A stretch of DNA of 48,924 nucleotides from an uncultured Pelagibacteraceae bacterium (GTDB taxonomy: Bacteria > Pseudomonadota > Alphaproteobacteria > Pelagibacterales > Pelagibacteraceae), in assembly GCA_902559565.1 (NCBI GenBank), contig CACEIH010000003.1, forward strand, positions 1 through 48,924, given 5' to 3'. A program made the position numbers and the translations under genes. Below the pieces are notes generated by a model that made no database searches, was not told where the DNA came from, and saw only the letters and a program-made list of their open reading frames with translations. Of the stretch, positions 19,550-28,339 are shown piece by piece (position 1 is the first letter of the stretch; each line of letters starts with the position of its first letter).

Positions 19550-20173
19550 TTGATGGATCATAACAATATTTTAGCTGTAGTACTAGCAGGAGGTAAATCA
19601 AAAAGATTTGGAAGAGATAAATCTCAAGTCAAATTAGGTAATAAAATACTTATTGATTATATCTTAACTGAAATAATAGATTTTTATAAAGATATTTTGA
19701 TTGTGACAAATGAGCCAATCAAATTTTTGGACTCAAATAAAATTTCTATAGTTAATGATATTAAAAAAGGGCTTGGACCTCTTGGAGGTATATTTAGTGC
19801 AATGAAATGGGTAAGAGATAATAAAAAAGATTACAAATGGATATCAACATTTCCAATAGATACCCCATTTTTTAAAAAAAAACATCTAATCAAATTTTAT
19901 AAAGAAATAAATTTAGAAAAAAGTAATTTATTTTTTATGAAATCAAAAAATAAACGACATAATATTTTTGGTTTATGGTCATTAGAATTATATGAAAAAT
20001 TAGAATCTGCGTTAAATAGAGGTGATAGAAAAGTAGAACTCTGGGCAAATGAAATAGGTGTAAAAACAATTGATTTTGAACACGAAAACAATAAAGATCC
20101 TTTTTTTAATATTAATACTGAAAAAGAATTAGAAATTGCAAAAAAATTATTAAAAAATGATAAGTTACAATAA
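19550..20173 (+). CDS. mobA: Molybdenum cofactor guanylyltransferase
   Basis: 207 aa; AVVLAGGKSKRFGRDKSQVKLGNKILIDYI, KKGLGPLGGIFSAMKW, TFPIDTPFF. Confidence 0.92.
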   Translation: MMDHNNILAVVLAGGKSKRFGRDKSQVKLGNKILIDYILTEIIDFYKDILIVTNEPIKFLDSNKISIVNDIKKGLGPLGGIFSAMKWVRDNKKDYKWISTFPIDTPFFKKKHLIKFYKEINLEKSNLFFMKSKNKRHNIFGLWSLELYEKLESALNRGDRKVELWANEIGVKTIDFEHENNKDPFFNINTEKELEIAKKLLKNDKLQ

Positions 20174-21410
20174 ATCAAAAATTATTTTAAAGAAATCTAC
20201 TATTAGACTGGGCGAAGAATTAATAAATACTAATAAATGTCTTAATAGAGTGACTTCAAAAAATATTTATGTTCATTCGTATTATCCATCGGGAAATAAT
20301 GCTGCTTTCGATGGATATGCAATAAAATCTGAAGATACATATAAATTAAACAAAAAAACACATAAGAAATTTAGAATAATCGGATCGATTGCTGCAGGAA
20401 ATAAACCAAATAAAAATAAAATCAGAAAATTTCAAACAGTTGAAATAATGACTGGTGCATTAATACCTAAAAATTTTGATACAATAATACCGGTCGAACA
20501 AATAAATTTCTATCCAAACAAAAAAAACGCAAAATATATAATAATAGATAAAAAAATTCCAAAATTTGAACATGTGAGGTTTAAAGGGTCTGATTATAAA
20601 AAGGGTGATTTGTTGATACCGCAAGGTACAATCTTGCAATCTAATCATATACTAGCATTTAAAACATTAGGTATTAAAAAGATTAAAGTTAAAAAAAAAC
20701 CTAATATTTTATTTTTTTCAACCGGAAATGAAATTACAAATAAAGAAAAGATCTCAGACTGGGAAGTTAGAAATTCAAATTGTCATTATATAAATTCTTT
20801 AAATAAAAATTTTTTATTTAATTTCAAAGATGGTGGAATTTTGAGGGATAACCAAAGTAATTTATTTCAATCACATATAAATAAAATGCTTAAATCAAAA
20901 ATTGATTTGATTATTACTTCAGGCGCTGTTTCAGCTGGAAAATTTGATTTTGTTCCAAGTGTGGTAAATAAATTCAAATTATCTAATTATTTTAAAAGTG
21001 TAGCAATAAGACCAGGTAAGCCTGTTTTGTTTGCAAAAATAAAAGGAAAACAAAAGGCTATTTTTGGTTTACCAGGGAACCCAATTTCATCAGCAGCATG
21101 TTTCAGATTTTTTGTATATCCATACTTAAGAAATTTACTTGGAATAAAAGAGGAAAACTCATTCAAAGCAACTTTGAAAAATGAATTTATAAAAAAGAAA
21201 AACTTTACTCGCTTTGTAAAAAGCAAATTAAGTACAACTAAAAATGGTAAATTAGAGGTACAAATATTAAAAGGTCAGGAATCATTTAGAATTAAGTCAT
21301 TTATTCAATCAAATATTTGGGTCTTACTGCCCTCAGGTAAAGATAAATTTAAAAAAGGAGAGATTGTTGATTGTTTCTTTCCCAACCAATCAAATAAAAT
21401 TTTTTTATAA
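20157..21410 (+). CDS. moeA: Molybdopterin molybdenumtransferase
   Basis: 417 aa; YYPSGNNAAFDGYAIKSEDT, EIMTGALIPKNFDTIIPVEQ, TSGAVSAGKFDFVP, AIFGLPGNPISSAACF; overlaps mobA by 17 nt. Confidence 0.94.
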   Translation: MISYNKSKIILKKSTIRLGEELINTNKCLNRVTSKNIYVHSYYPSGNNAAFDGYAIKSEDTYKLNKKTHKKFRIIGSIAAGNKPNKNKIRKFQTVEIMTGALIPKNFDTIIPVEQINFYPNKKNAKYIIIDKKIPKFEHVRFKGSDYKKGDLLIPQGTILQSNHILAFKTLGIKKIKVKKKPNILFFSTGNEITNKEKISDWEVRNSNCHYINSLNKNFLFNFKDGGILRDNQSNLFQSHINKMLKSKIDLIITSGAVSAGKFDFVPSVVNKFKLSNYFKSVAIRPGKPVLFAKIKGKQKAIFGLPGNPISSAACFRFFVYPYLRNLLGIKEENSFKATLKNEFIKKKNFTRFVKSKLSTTKNGKLEVQILKGQESFRIKSFIQSNIWVLLPSGKDKFKKGEIVDCFFPNQSNKIFL

Positions 21411-21461
21411 AAGATCTCATTTTTGTTGTAGTTGAAATAAATAAGAATTAATAATTCGTTT

Positions 21462-22367
21462 ATGATTGAACTTAAAAATGAAAAAATTGCTATCCCAGTT
21501 GTTTTGTTTGCCGGAATCCTTTGGTCTTTTGGTCCTTTAGTGGTTAGATATATGGACAATCCACATATGGTTCCTTGGCAATATATTTTTGGTCGTGGAC
21601 TGACTATATTTATAATTTTAAATTTGTATTTATATTTTGAAGAAGGAATAAACTTTTATAAAAATTATAAAAAAATAGGAAGATCTGGAGTTATAGGTGG
21701 CTGTGGATTAGGTGTAGCAATGATTACCTTTATTTATTCGATTACAAACACAACTGCTGCAGTTACCTTATTGTGTTTAGCAGCAATGCCTTTCTTTACT
21801 GCTGTATTAGCTTATTTATTTTTAAAAGAAAAAATCTCTCTTAATGTTTGGATATCGATAGCTGTAGCTACTATTGGAATAATAATTATGGCTTTAGGAA
21901 ATACTGAAAAAAATTCTTTACTAGGGTTTATTTTTGGACTTACATCTTCTATCGGTTTTTCGGTCTTTTCTGTAACACTTAGATGGAGAAAAGAGACACC
22001 AAAATTTACTACAGTGGCAGTAGCAGGCCTATTTTGTTTTATATTTGCAACTATTGTGATTTTAATTACAAAACAACCTTTTTTTACAACAAGTTATAAT
22101 AGTTCAATGTTTTCATTACATGGCACTCTAGTTTGTCTTGGTTTAATTTTATACTCTATAGGTTCAAAGGCTATTCCAGCTGCAGAACTTACATTATTAT
22201 CTTTGACAGAGGTAATAGGAGGAATTTTTTGGGTTTGGTTGCCACTATTTGGAATTAATGAAATTCCATCAACTAATACTATAGTTGGTGGTTTCTTTCT
22301 TTTTATGTCTTTATTTTACTACAGTCTAATCATGAAATGGAATAAAAGATATATCGGTTTGAATTGA
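21462..22367 (+). CDS. EamA/DMT-family permease
   Basis: 301 aa, about 10 TM; ITNTTAAVTLLCLAAMPFFTAVLAYLFLKEKISLNVWISIAVATIGIIIMALG. Confidence 0.87.
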   Translation: MIELKNEKIAIPVVLFAGILWSFGPLVVRYMDNPHMVPWQYIFGRGLTIFIILNLYLYFEEGINFYKNYKKIGRSGVIGGCGLGVAMITFIYSITNTTAAVTLLCLAAMPFFTAVLAYLFLKEKISLNVWISIAVATIGIIIMALGNTEKNSLLGFIFGLTSSIGFSVFSVTLRWRKETPKFTTVAVAGLFCFIFATIVILITKQPFFTTSYNSSMFSLHGTLVCLGLILYSIGSKAIPAAELTLLSLTEVIGGIFWVWLPLFGINEIPSTNTIVGGFFLFMSLFYYSLIMKWNKRYIGLN

Positions 22368-22376
22368 CCTTATTTT

Positions 22377-23594
22377 ATGGAACGACCAGATTTTTTTTCT
22401 TTAAAAAATGGTGAAAAAGTTAAGCTCCCATTTTCAAACAAAGAGTATGATGAACGACTAACTAAACTTAGATCAGTTATGGATAAAAATAATCTTGATA
22501 TGGTTATTCTAACATCAATGCATAATATTGCTTATTATACTGGTTTTATATATTGCTCATTTGGTAGACCTTATGGATGCATTATAACAAATAAAAAAAT
22601 ATCAACAATCTCAGCTAATATAGATGCTAGTCAACCCTGGAGAAGATCACATTGTAATAATATAATTTATACTGATTGGAAGAGAGATAACTTTTTAAAA
22701 GCCATAGTTTCAATTATAGGCAGAGATGAGCCTCCAAAGAATATTGGTATTGAAAGTGACCATGTCACGTTAGATATGAGAGAAAAAATAGGCTCTATTT
22801 TTAGTTTTTCAGTGTTTAGTGATATCTCAAAAGATTTAATGAAACTTCGAATGATCAAATCCAATGAAGAAATAAAGATTATTAGAAATGGTGCTAGAAT
22901 TGCTGACATAGGAGGGGAGGAAATAGTAAAAAATATTCGAGAGAACAACACAGAGATAGAGATAGCAATAGCTGCTAGAGATAAAATGGAGAGAGAGATA
23001 GTGAAAACTTATCCTGATGCGGAATATATGGATACATGGGTATGGTTTCAATCAGGAATTAATACTGATGGAGCCCATAATCCAAAAACTAATAGAAAAT
23101 TAATTAAAGGTGATATTTTATCTTTAAATACTTTTCCTATGATTTCAGGATATTATACAGCATTGGAAAGAACTTTGTTTTTAGATCATGTAGATGATGC
23201 ATCATTAAAAGCTTGGGAAGCAAATGTAAAAGTTCATAAAAAAGGACTGGAGTTGATTAAGCCAGGTGTTAAATGTTCTGATATTTGTCACGAATTAAAT
23301 GAACTTTTCGCTGAACTTGGTTATCTTCAATATCGAACTTTTGGTTATGGACACTCATTTGGGATGTTATCTCATTTTTATGGCAGAGAAGCTGGACTAG
23401 AGTTCAGAGAAGATATTGACACAGTTCTTAAAGAAAATATGGTTGTATCAATGGAACCAATGATCATGATACCAGAGGGCAATCCTGGTGCAGGTGGTTA
23501 TAGAGAGCATGATATTTTGGTTATAGGTAAAGATGGAGCAGAAAATATTACAAAATTTCCGTTTGGGCCAGAGAACAATATAATAAAGAATTAA
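22377..23594 (+). CDS. Creatinase (creatine amidinohydrolase), M24/pita-bread fold
   Basis: 405 aa; very close by recall to Pseudomonas creatinase over its length: SMHNIAYYTGFIYCSFGRPYG, ISANIDASQPWRR, NIIYTDWKRDNF, FQSGINTDGAHNPKTNRK, YRTFGYGHSFGMLSHFYGREAGLE, SMEPMIMIPEGNPGAGGYREHDILV, ENITKFPFGPENNII. Confidence 0.9.
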   Translation: MERPDFFSLKNGEKVKLPFSNKEYDERLTKLRSVMDKNNLDMVILTSMHNIAYYTGFIYCSFGRPYGCIITNKKISTISANIDASQPWRRSHCNNIIYTDWKRDNFLKAIVSIIGRDEPPKNIGIESDHVTLDMREKIGSIFSFSVFSDISKDLMKLRMIKSNEEIKIIRNGARIADIGGEEIVKNIRENNTEIEIAIAARDKMEREIVKTYPDAEYMDTWVWFQSGINTDGAHNPKTNRKLIKGDILSLNTFPMISGYYTALERTLFLDHVDDASLKAWEANVKVHKKGLELIKPGVKCSDICHELNELFAELGYLQYRTFGYGHSFGMLSHFYGREAGLEFREDIDTVLKENMVVSMEPMIMIPEGNPGAGGYREHDILVIGKDGAENITKFPFGPENNIIKN

Positions 23595-23599
23595 TTCCC

Positions 23600-24715
23600 A
23601 TGAGTGAAAATAAAATCATAGTTAACAGTTGGAATGAATGGGACCCATTAAAGCATGTGATTGTAGGTAGAGCTGATGGCACTTGTATACCAGCCCCAGA
23701 ACCAGCATTAGACGCTAAAGTTCCAGAAGATAGTGATATGCGAGGTCAATTTGGACCAAGAACTAAAGATACGGTTGATAAAGCAAATCAACTTTTGGAT
23801 GATTTTTCGAATTTGCTAATAAAAAGAGGTATTAAAGTAGATAGACCAACACCAATTAATTTTAACCAAAAAACATCTACACCAGACTGGGATGCTGAAA
23901 CTATGTTTGGTTGTATGCCTCCAAGAGATGTTTTGTTGACGGTTGGAAATGAAATTTTAGAAGCAACAATGAGTTATAGATGTAGATGGTTTGAATATTT
24001 ATGTTATAGACCACTTTTGAAGGAATATTATAATAATGATCCAAACATGAGACATGAGTCTGCTCCAAAACCAAGATTAACAGATGCAGATTACCGAAAA
24101 GATTATTTATCAGATAAAATTGGTATACAAAAAAGACTAAAATGGACTGAGGAAAAATTTTTTGTAACTACAGAGGAAGAACCATTATTTGATGCTGCTG
24201 ATGTATTAAGATTTGGAAAAGACCTGGTAGTTCAGCATGGCTTTACAACAAATTTAAAAGGTATCAATTGGTTGAAAAGACATTACAAAGATCACAGAGT
24301 TCATGCAGTAAATTTTCCTGGAGATCCATATCCCATACATATTGATGCAACATTTACTCCTATCAAAGAAGGACTAATTATTAATAATCCTCAAAGAAGA
24401 CTTCCTAAAGAACAAAGAAAGTTATTTGAGAACAATGGTTGGGAGATAATTGATGCCGCTCAACCAGCACATAATGAACCACCACCGCTTTGTTATTCAT
24501 CTGTTTGGCTCTCAATGAATGTTTTAGTATTAGATCCAAAAACAGTTTGTGTAGAAAAAAGTGAAAAGTATCAAGCTGAACAACTCGACAAACTCGGCAT
24601 GGAGGTTATACCGGTTGAATTACGAGATGCTTATGCATTTGGGGGTGGACTGCATTGTTGTACTGCAGATGTTTATAGAGAAGGTGAATTAAAGGATTAT
24701 TTTCCAAAACAATAA
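23600..24715 (+). CDS. L-arginine:glycine amidinotransferase-like amidinotransferase
   Basis: 371 aa; SWNEWDPLKHVIVGRADGTCIP, PPRDVLLTVGNEILEATMSYRCRWFEYLCYR, PIHIDATFTPIKEGLIINNP, SSVWLSMNVLVLDPKTVCVEK, C-terminal catalytic Cys region GGGLHCCTADVYREGEL. Confidence 0.9.
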   Translation: MSENKIIVNSWNEWDPLKHVIVGRADGTCIPAPEPALDAKVPEDSDMRGQFGPRTKDTVDKANQLLDDFSNLLIKRGIKVDRPTPINFNQKTSTPDWDAETMFGCMPPRDVLLTVGNEILEATMSYRCRWFEYLCYRPLLKEYYNNDPNMRHESAPKPRLTDADYRKDYLSDKIGIQKRLKWTEEKFFVTTEEEPLFDAADVLRFGKDLVVQHGFTTNLKGINWLKRHYKDHRVHAVNFPGDPYPIHIDATFTPIKEGLIINNPQRRLPKEQRKLFENNGWEIIDAAQPAHNEPPPLCYSSVWLSMNVLVLDPKTVCVEKSEKYQAEQLDKLGMEVIPVELRDAYAFGGGLHCCTADVYREGELKDYFPKQ

Positions 24716-24716
24716 A

Positions 24717-24944
24717 TCAGCTTGGATTTTTTTTTAAAAATTCAATAAAACTGATAACTTCATTATATTTTTCATCAGGAATATCTTTATAGCTTGCATT
24801 AAATTTATCTTTCACACATAAAGCTACATGTGCATATGAATTTCTTCCTTTTGGATGATTTGGATGATCTGGTAATTGTCCTTGTAAATAATCGCCAGCT
24901 TCCTGAATAATTTTCCACAACTTACTTGCATTTTCTTTGTTCAT
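24717..24944 (-). CDS. Small conserved-type hypothetical protein
   Basis: 75 aa ORF filling an otherwise empty gap; soluble, with motif HPNHPKGRNSYAHVALCVKDKFNASYKDIPDEKYNEVISFI. Confidence 0.7.
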   Translation of the reverse strand: MNKENASKLWKIIQEAGDYLQGQLPDHPNHPKGRNSYAHVALCVKDKFNASYKDIPDEKYNEVISFIEFLKKNPS

Positions 24945-24985
24945 TTATCTTTAAATATTATAGTGTTATTCATTAATAGTAAATT

Positions 24986-25429
24986 ATGTCCAAAGTTTTT
25001 AAATTAGGTATTACTGATAAAAATAATAAAAAAATTAATGAAGTTAAATTTATTGAGGTTTTGTCAAATAAAGGTGTTGTAGGAGATAGACATTTTAATG
25101 AATATAATGATCCGTATTGTCAGCTTTCACTTATAGAGTCTGAAAATATTGATTATTATAACTTAAAGTTTGGTTTAAATATTCCTTATTTAGATTTTAG
25201 GAGAAACATAGTCACTAAAGGCATTCAGTTGAACGAATTAGTTGGCAAGATATTAAAAATTGGTGAGGTTAAAGTTGAAGGTATCGATTTATGCAGACCT
25301 TGCAGACATTTGACTGAAGTATTGGATCAAAAAAACATTCTTAAAGAATTTTTGAGAAGAGGAGGACTGCGCTGCAAAATTTTATCATCCTCTAAAATTT
25401 ACATTGATGATCAAATAGAAATTTTATAA
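24986..25429 (+). CDS. MOSC-domain protein
   Basis: 147 aa; GVVGDRHF, QLSLIESENIDY, FRRNIVTKGIQLNELVGKILKIGEVKVEGIDLCRPCRHL typical of MOSC domains. Confidence 0.85.
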   Translation: MSKVFKLGITDKNNKKINEVKFIEVLSNKGVVGDRHFNEYNDPYCQLSLIESENIDYYNLKFGLNIPYLDFRRNIVTKGIQLNELVGKILKIGEVKVEGIDLCRPCRHLTEVLDQKNILKEFLRRGGLRCKILSSSKIYIDDQIEIL

Positions 25430-25435
25430 TAAAAT

Positions 25436-26185
25436 TTAATTTTCTTTAGTCTTATCAAAATCAAATTTTTCTAATCCCTTAGAAAAATTATTATCTACGA
25501 TATTTTCTTTTTCTTCAAATGCTTTTAATTTTTCTAATTCTTTTGCTCTCAGTCTTTGCTCTCTTAAATTTTCTTTATGTTCTCTCTCTTTTTGTTCTCT
25601 ATCAAATTTCTCTTCCCATTCTTTAATTTTGACATATTCCAGTTGCTTTTGCTTTTCTTCCTCTTGTTTAATTACTTTTAAAGCTCTTTCTCTTCTTCTT
25701 TTTTCTTTTAAGTCTAAATTTTTACGTTCTTCTTCTCTTGCACTTAAATCAATATCTTTTCTGTTTTGCTCTTCTTCTTTTATTTTGAGCTCTCTTTCTT
25801 TATTTCTTAAATCATTAGTTACTAAAATTAAGTTTTCATCTTTTTTTATCAATCTTTCATTCTCAATTTTAAGCTTTTCTTCTTTAGTTTTTAAATCTCT
25901 TTCTTTTGTTTTTAACTCATCTTCTTTTATCTTAAGTTTATTATCTTCTTTTTTTAATTTTTCTTCCCAAATTTTGATTTCTTTTTTTTCTCTAAGAAGT
26001 TCATTATTTTCTTGAAGTTTTTTTAATTTGATTTCTTTAATTTTTTTTAATTCTTGGTTCTTTTTAAAATTAACATAAGCATTACTTAAAGATTTAGTTG
26101 TTATAGTTGCTATTTTCGCTAAACCATTTTTTTTGGAATTGCTTTTTTTTCTACTTTTAGTTTTTATATTTTTTTTGTATGGCAT
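25436..26185 (-). CDS. Highly charged coiled-coil protein of unknown function
   Basis: 249 aa, Lys/Glu-rich with repeated ELKxKExDLKxKEEKLKIE-type units; basic N-terminus MPYKKNIKTKSRKKSNSKK. Confidence 0.75.
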   Translation of the reverse strand: MPYKKNIKTKSRKKSNSKKNGLAKIATITTKSLSNAYVNFKKNQELKKIKEIKLKKLQENNELLREKKEIKIWEEKLKKEDNKLKIKEDELKTKERDLKTKEEKLKIENERLIKKDENLILVTNDLRNKERELKIKEEEQNRKDIDLSAREEERKNLDLKEKRRRERALKVIKQEEEKQKQLEYVKIKEWEEKFDREQKEREHKENLREQRLRAKELEKLKAFEEKENIVDNNFSKGLEKFDFDKTKEN

Positions 26186-26284
26186 TTTTTAAAAAATCTA
26201 TTTGAACAAAGATTTAAAAAGGTTTCAATACCAAGATAAGAAAATTTTTTCTTTTGTGTTTATTTTGAGTTTCAACCTGAGAGC

Positions 26285-26326
26285 GATTATTATTGTGTAA
26301 TTATCATGATTTATAATAATCTTTTT
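26285..26326 (+). terminator. Inverted repeat (9-bp perfect arms) followed by T5; terminator-like or operator-like
   Basis: GATTATTAT (26285-26293) and ATAATAATC (26313-26321) are exact reverse complements, followed by TTTTT; lies in a 174-bp divergent intergenic region. Confidence 0.35.
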
Positions 26327-26359
26327 GCATTAAAGTCATCAAAACATTATTAAACTTTA

Positions 26360-26995
26360 GTGAAAAAAAATAAAAAATTAATAATTGCATGCGACGGAGA
26401 GTCCGCCTCTGGCAAAAGTACAGCTTCAAAGTTAGTTTCGCGCAAATACAATTTGATGCTTGTTAATTCAGGCTTATTTTACAGATATGCAAGTAGATTA
26501 ATATTAAAACATAATCCAAAAAAAATAGTTCCATTTATAAAAAAAAAATTTAGAAATTTAACTTATAAGACCATTTCACGAGAAAACTTACATTCTGAGG
26601 AAATAAGCAATCATGTAGCTTTTTTAGCAAAAAATAAAAAAGTTAGAGAAATAGTCAATCGATTACAAAAGAGAATAATTAGATCCAACAAAAGAATTTG
26701 CGTTGAAGGAAGAGATATTGCCAGTAAAGTTTTAGCTAAGAATCCTAAATATGATTTAGCCTTTTATTTTCAATGTAATTTAAATACATCAAGTTATAGA
26801 AGATGGTTGGAACTTAAGAAAAAAGTTTCACTTAAAGAAGTTAAAAAATCTCTTAAAAAAAGAACTCAGATGGATAAAAAGAGAAAAAATAGTCCATTGA
26901 TAAAAGTCAAAAATGCAATCGTAATTCGTACAGATAGATTAACAAAAAAGCAAGTTTTGTCTAAAATGAGTAATCATATAGATAAAATTGCTTAA
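26360..26995 (+). CDS. Cytidylate kinase-like (d)CMP kinase, GTG start
   Basis: 211 aa; IIACDGESASGKSTASKLVSRKYNLMLVNSGLFYRYASRL, LHSEEISNHVAFLAKNKKVREIVNRLQKRI, CVEGRDIASKVLAKNPKYDLAFYFQC. Confidence 0.8.
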   Translation: MKKNKKLIIACDGESASGKSTASKLVSRKYNLMLVNSGLFYRYASRLILKHNPKKIVPFIKKKFRNLTYKTISRENLHSEEISNHVAFLAKNKKVREIVNRLQKRIIRSNKRICVEGRDIASKVLAKNPKYDLAFYFQCNLNTSSYRRWLELKKKVSLKEVKKSLKKRTQMDKKRKNSPLIKVKNAIVIRTDRLTKKQVLSKMSNHIDKIA

Positions 26996-26996
26996 T

Positions 26997-28280
26997 TTAT
27001 TTTATTTCCTCTTTTTTAGGTTCCTCTATAGGTTCAGTTGTAGGATTTAATTCAATTCCTGCAGGTGTTATCGTTTGAGGCATAGCCACAAACTGTGAGT
27101 CAGGATTATCAACTGTTTTTCTTACTCTCATTCTGTGGATCCCAAAAAGTCCAATTATTGAATGAAATAAAAATAAGAATATAAAAAATCCATTTGAACC
27201 GATTATATCCATTACTATTGAACATAAGAAAGGACCACTCATTGCTCCCAATCCAAATGCAAATTGAAGGCCTGCACCTGCTGCAACAAATTTTTCTTTA
27301 GGTATATAGTCGTTTGTATGAGCTAAAATTAGAGAGAACATCGGTAAACTACAAAAAGAAAATAAAATAAAAAAAATATAAAACCATGTTTTGCTAGTGG
27401 CAAGACCATCAGGCAAATACATTTGTCTAGAAACAATAATCGTTAAAATTGAAAAAATTGCAGCTCCAAATGTGCTAAAAACTATTACTTTTCTTCTATC
27501 ATAAATATCTGAAATTTTTCCTATTGGAAATTGAGCAATTGCACCAGAAACTGCTAAAAGAAATGTAACGATTGATATTTCTAAAATAGAAAAATTCATT
27601 GAAGTAGCATAGACCGCAATTAAAGTGAACAAAGCAGATTGTATTGTGCCATAAAAGAGTGAGCTTACCATCCCAAATGGTGAAGCTTCGTACAAATCTT
27701 TTAAACTCATTGCCTTAATTTTTTTAAATGTTGGTGGTTTTTTTTTAGTTAATAAAATTGGGATTAGTGCAGCTGATGTAATTACTGAAATTAGTATAAA
27801 TGGTTGAAAATTTTTGGGACTGCTAAAATTAAGCAAGAACATTCCAATACCCATTGCACCATAAAGTATCACCATATAAATAGAAAGAACACTTCCTCTA
27901 TTTTTATTACTTGATCTATCGTTTAACCAACTTTCAGCTACCGTATAAATACAAACCATACTTATTCCGGTGAGTACTCTTAGTAAAAACCAAATAAATG
28001 GATTTATCAATATTGAGTGCACCAAGATTACTAAAGATGCCAAAGATGCAAAAGCAGCAAAAACTCTAATATGACCAACTCTTGAGATAATATTTGGAAT
28101 GGTTGCGGCTCCTATAAAGTAACCAACAAAATATCCTGACATCATAAAGCCGGTAGCAGTAAGACTAAACTCTTCTTGAACAGCCCTAACACCTAAAAGT
28201 GACCCTTGAAAACCATAGGCCATCATCAGAAATCCCATTCCTAAAAATAATGCCCAAGAATTTTTTAAAACTTTATTCAT
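26997..28280 (-). CDS. MFS transporter (YcaD-like)
   Basis: 427 aa, about 12 TM; GFQGSLLGVRAVQEEFSLTATGFMMSGYFVGYFIG, FPIGKISDIYDRRKVIV. Confidence 0.88.
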   Translation of the reverse strand: MNKVLKNSWALFLGMGFLMMAYGFQGSLLGVRAVQEEFSLTATGFMMSGYFVGYFIGAATIPNIISRVGHIRVFAAFASLASLVILVHSILINPFIWFLLRVLTGISMVCIYTVAESWLNDRSSNKNRGSVLSIYMVILYGAMGIGMFLLNFSSPKNFQPFILISVITSAALIPILLTKKKPPTFKKIKAMSLKDLYEASPFGMVSSLFYGTIQSALFTLIAVYATSMNFSILEISIVTFLLAVSGAIAQFPIGKISDIYDRRKVIVFSTFGAAIFSILTIIVSRQMYLPDGLATSKTWFYIFFILFSFCSLPMFSLILAHTNDYIPKEKFVAAGAGLQFAFGLGAMSGPFLCSIVMDIIGSNGFFIFLFLFHSIIGLFGIHRMRVRKTVDNPDSQFVAMPQTITPAGIELNPTTEPIEEPKKEEIK

Positions 28281-28339
28281 AATAAACCGCTGTTACCATT
28301 TGCGGTGTATTATCAAATAAAGTCTTAATTGTGACAAGC

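Noticed and set aside
25629-26015. 128-aa Ser/Phe/Leu-rich ORF on the plus strand with apparent internal repeats
   Set aside because: It is the reverse complement of the Lys/Glu-rich coiled-coil gene; the repeats mirror those codons.
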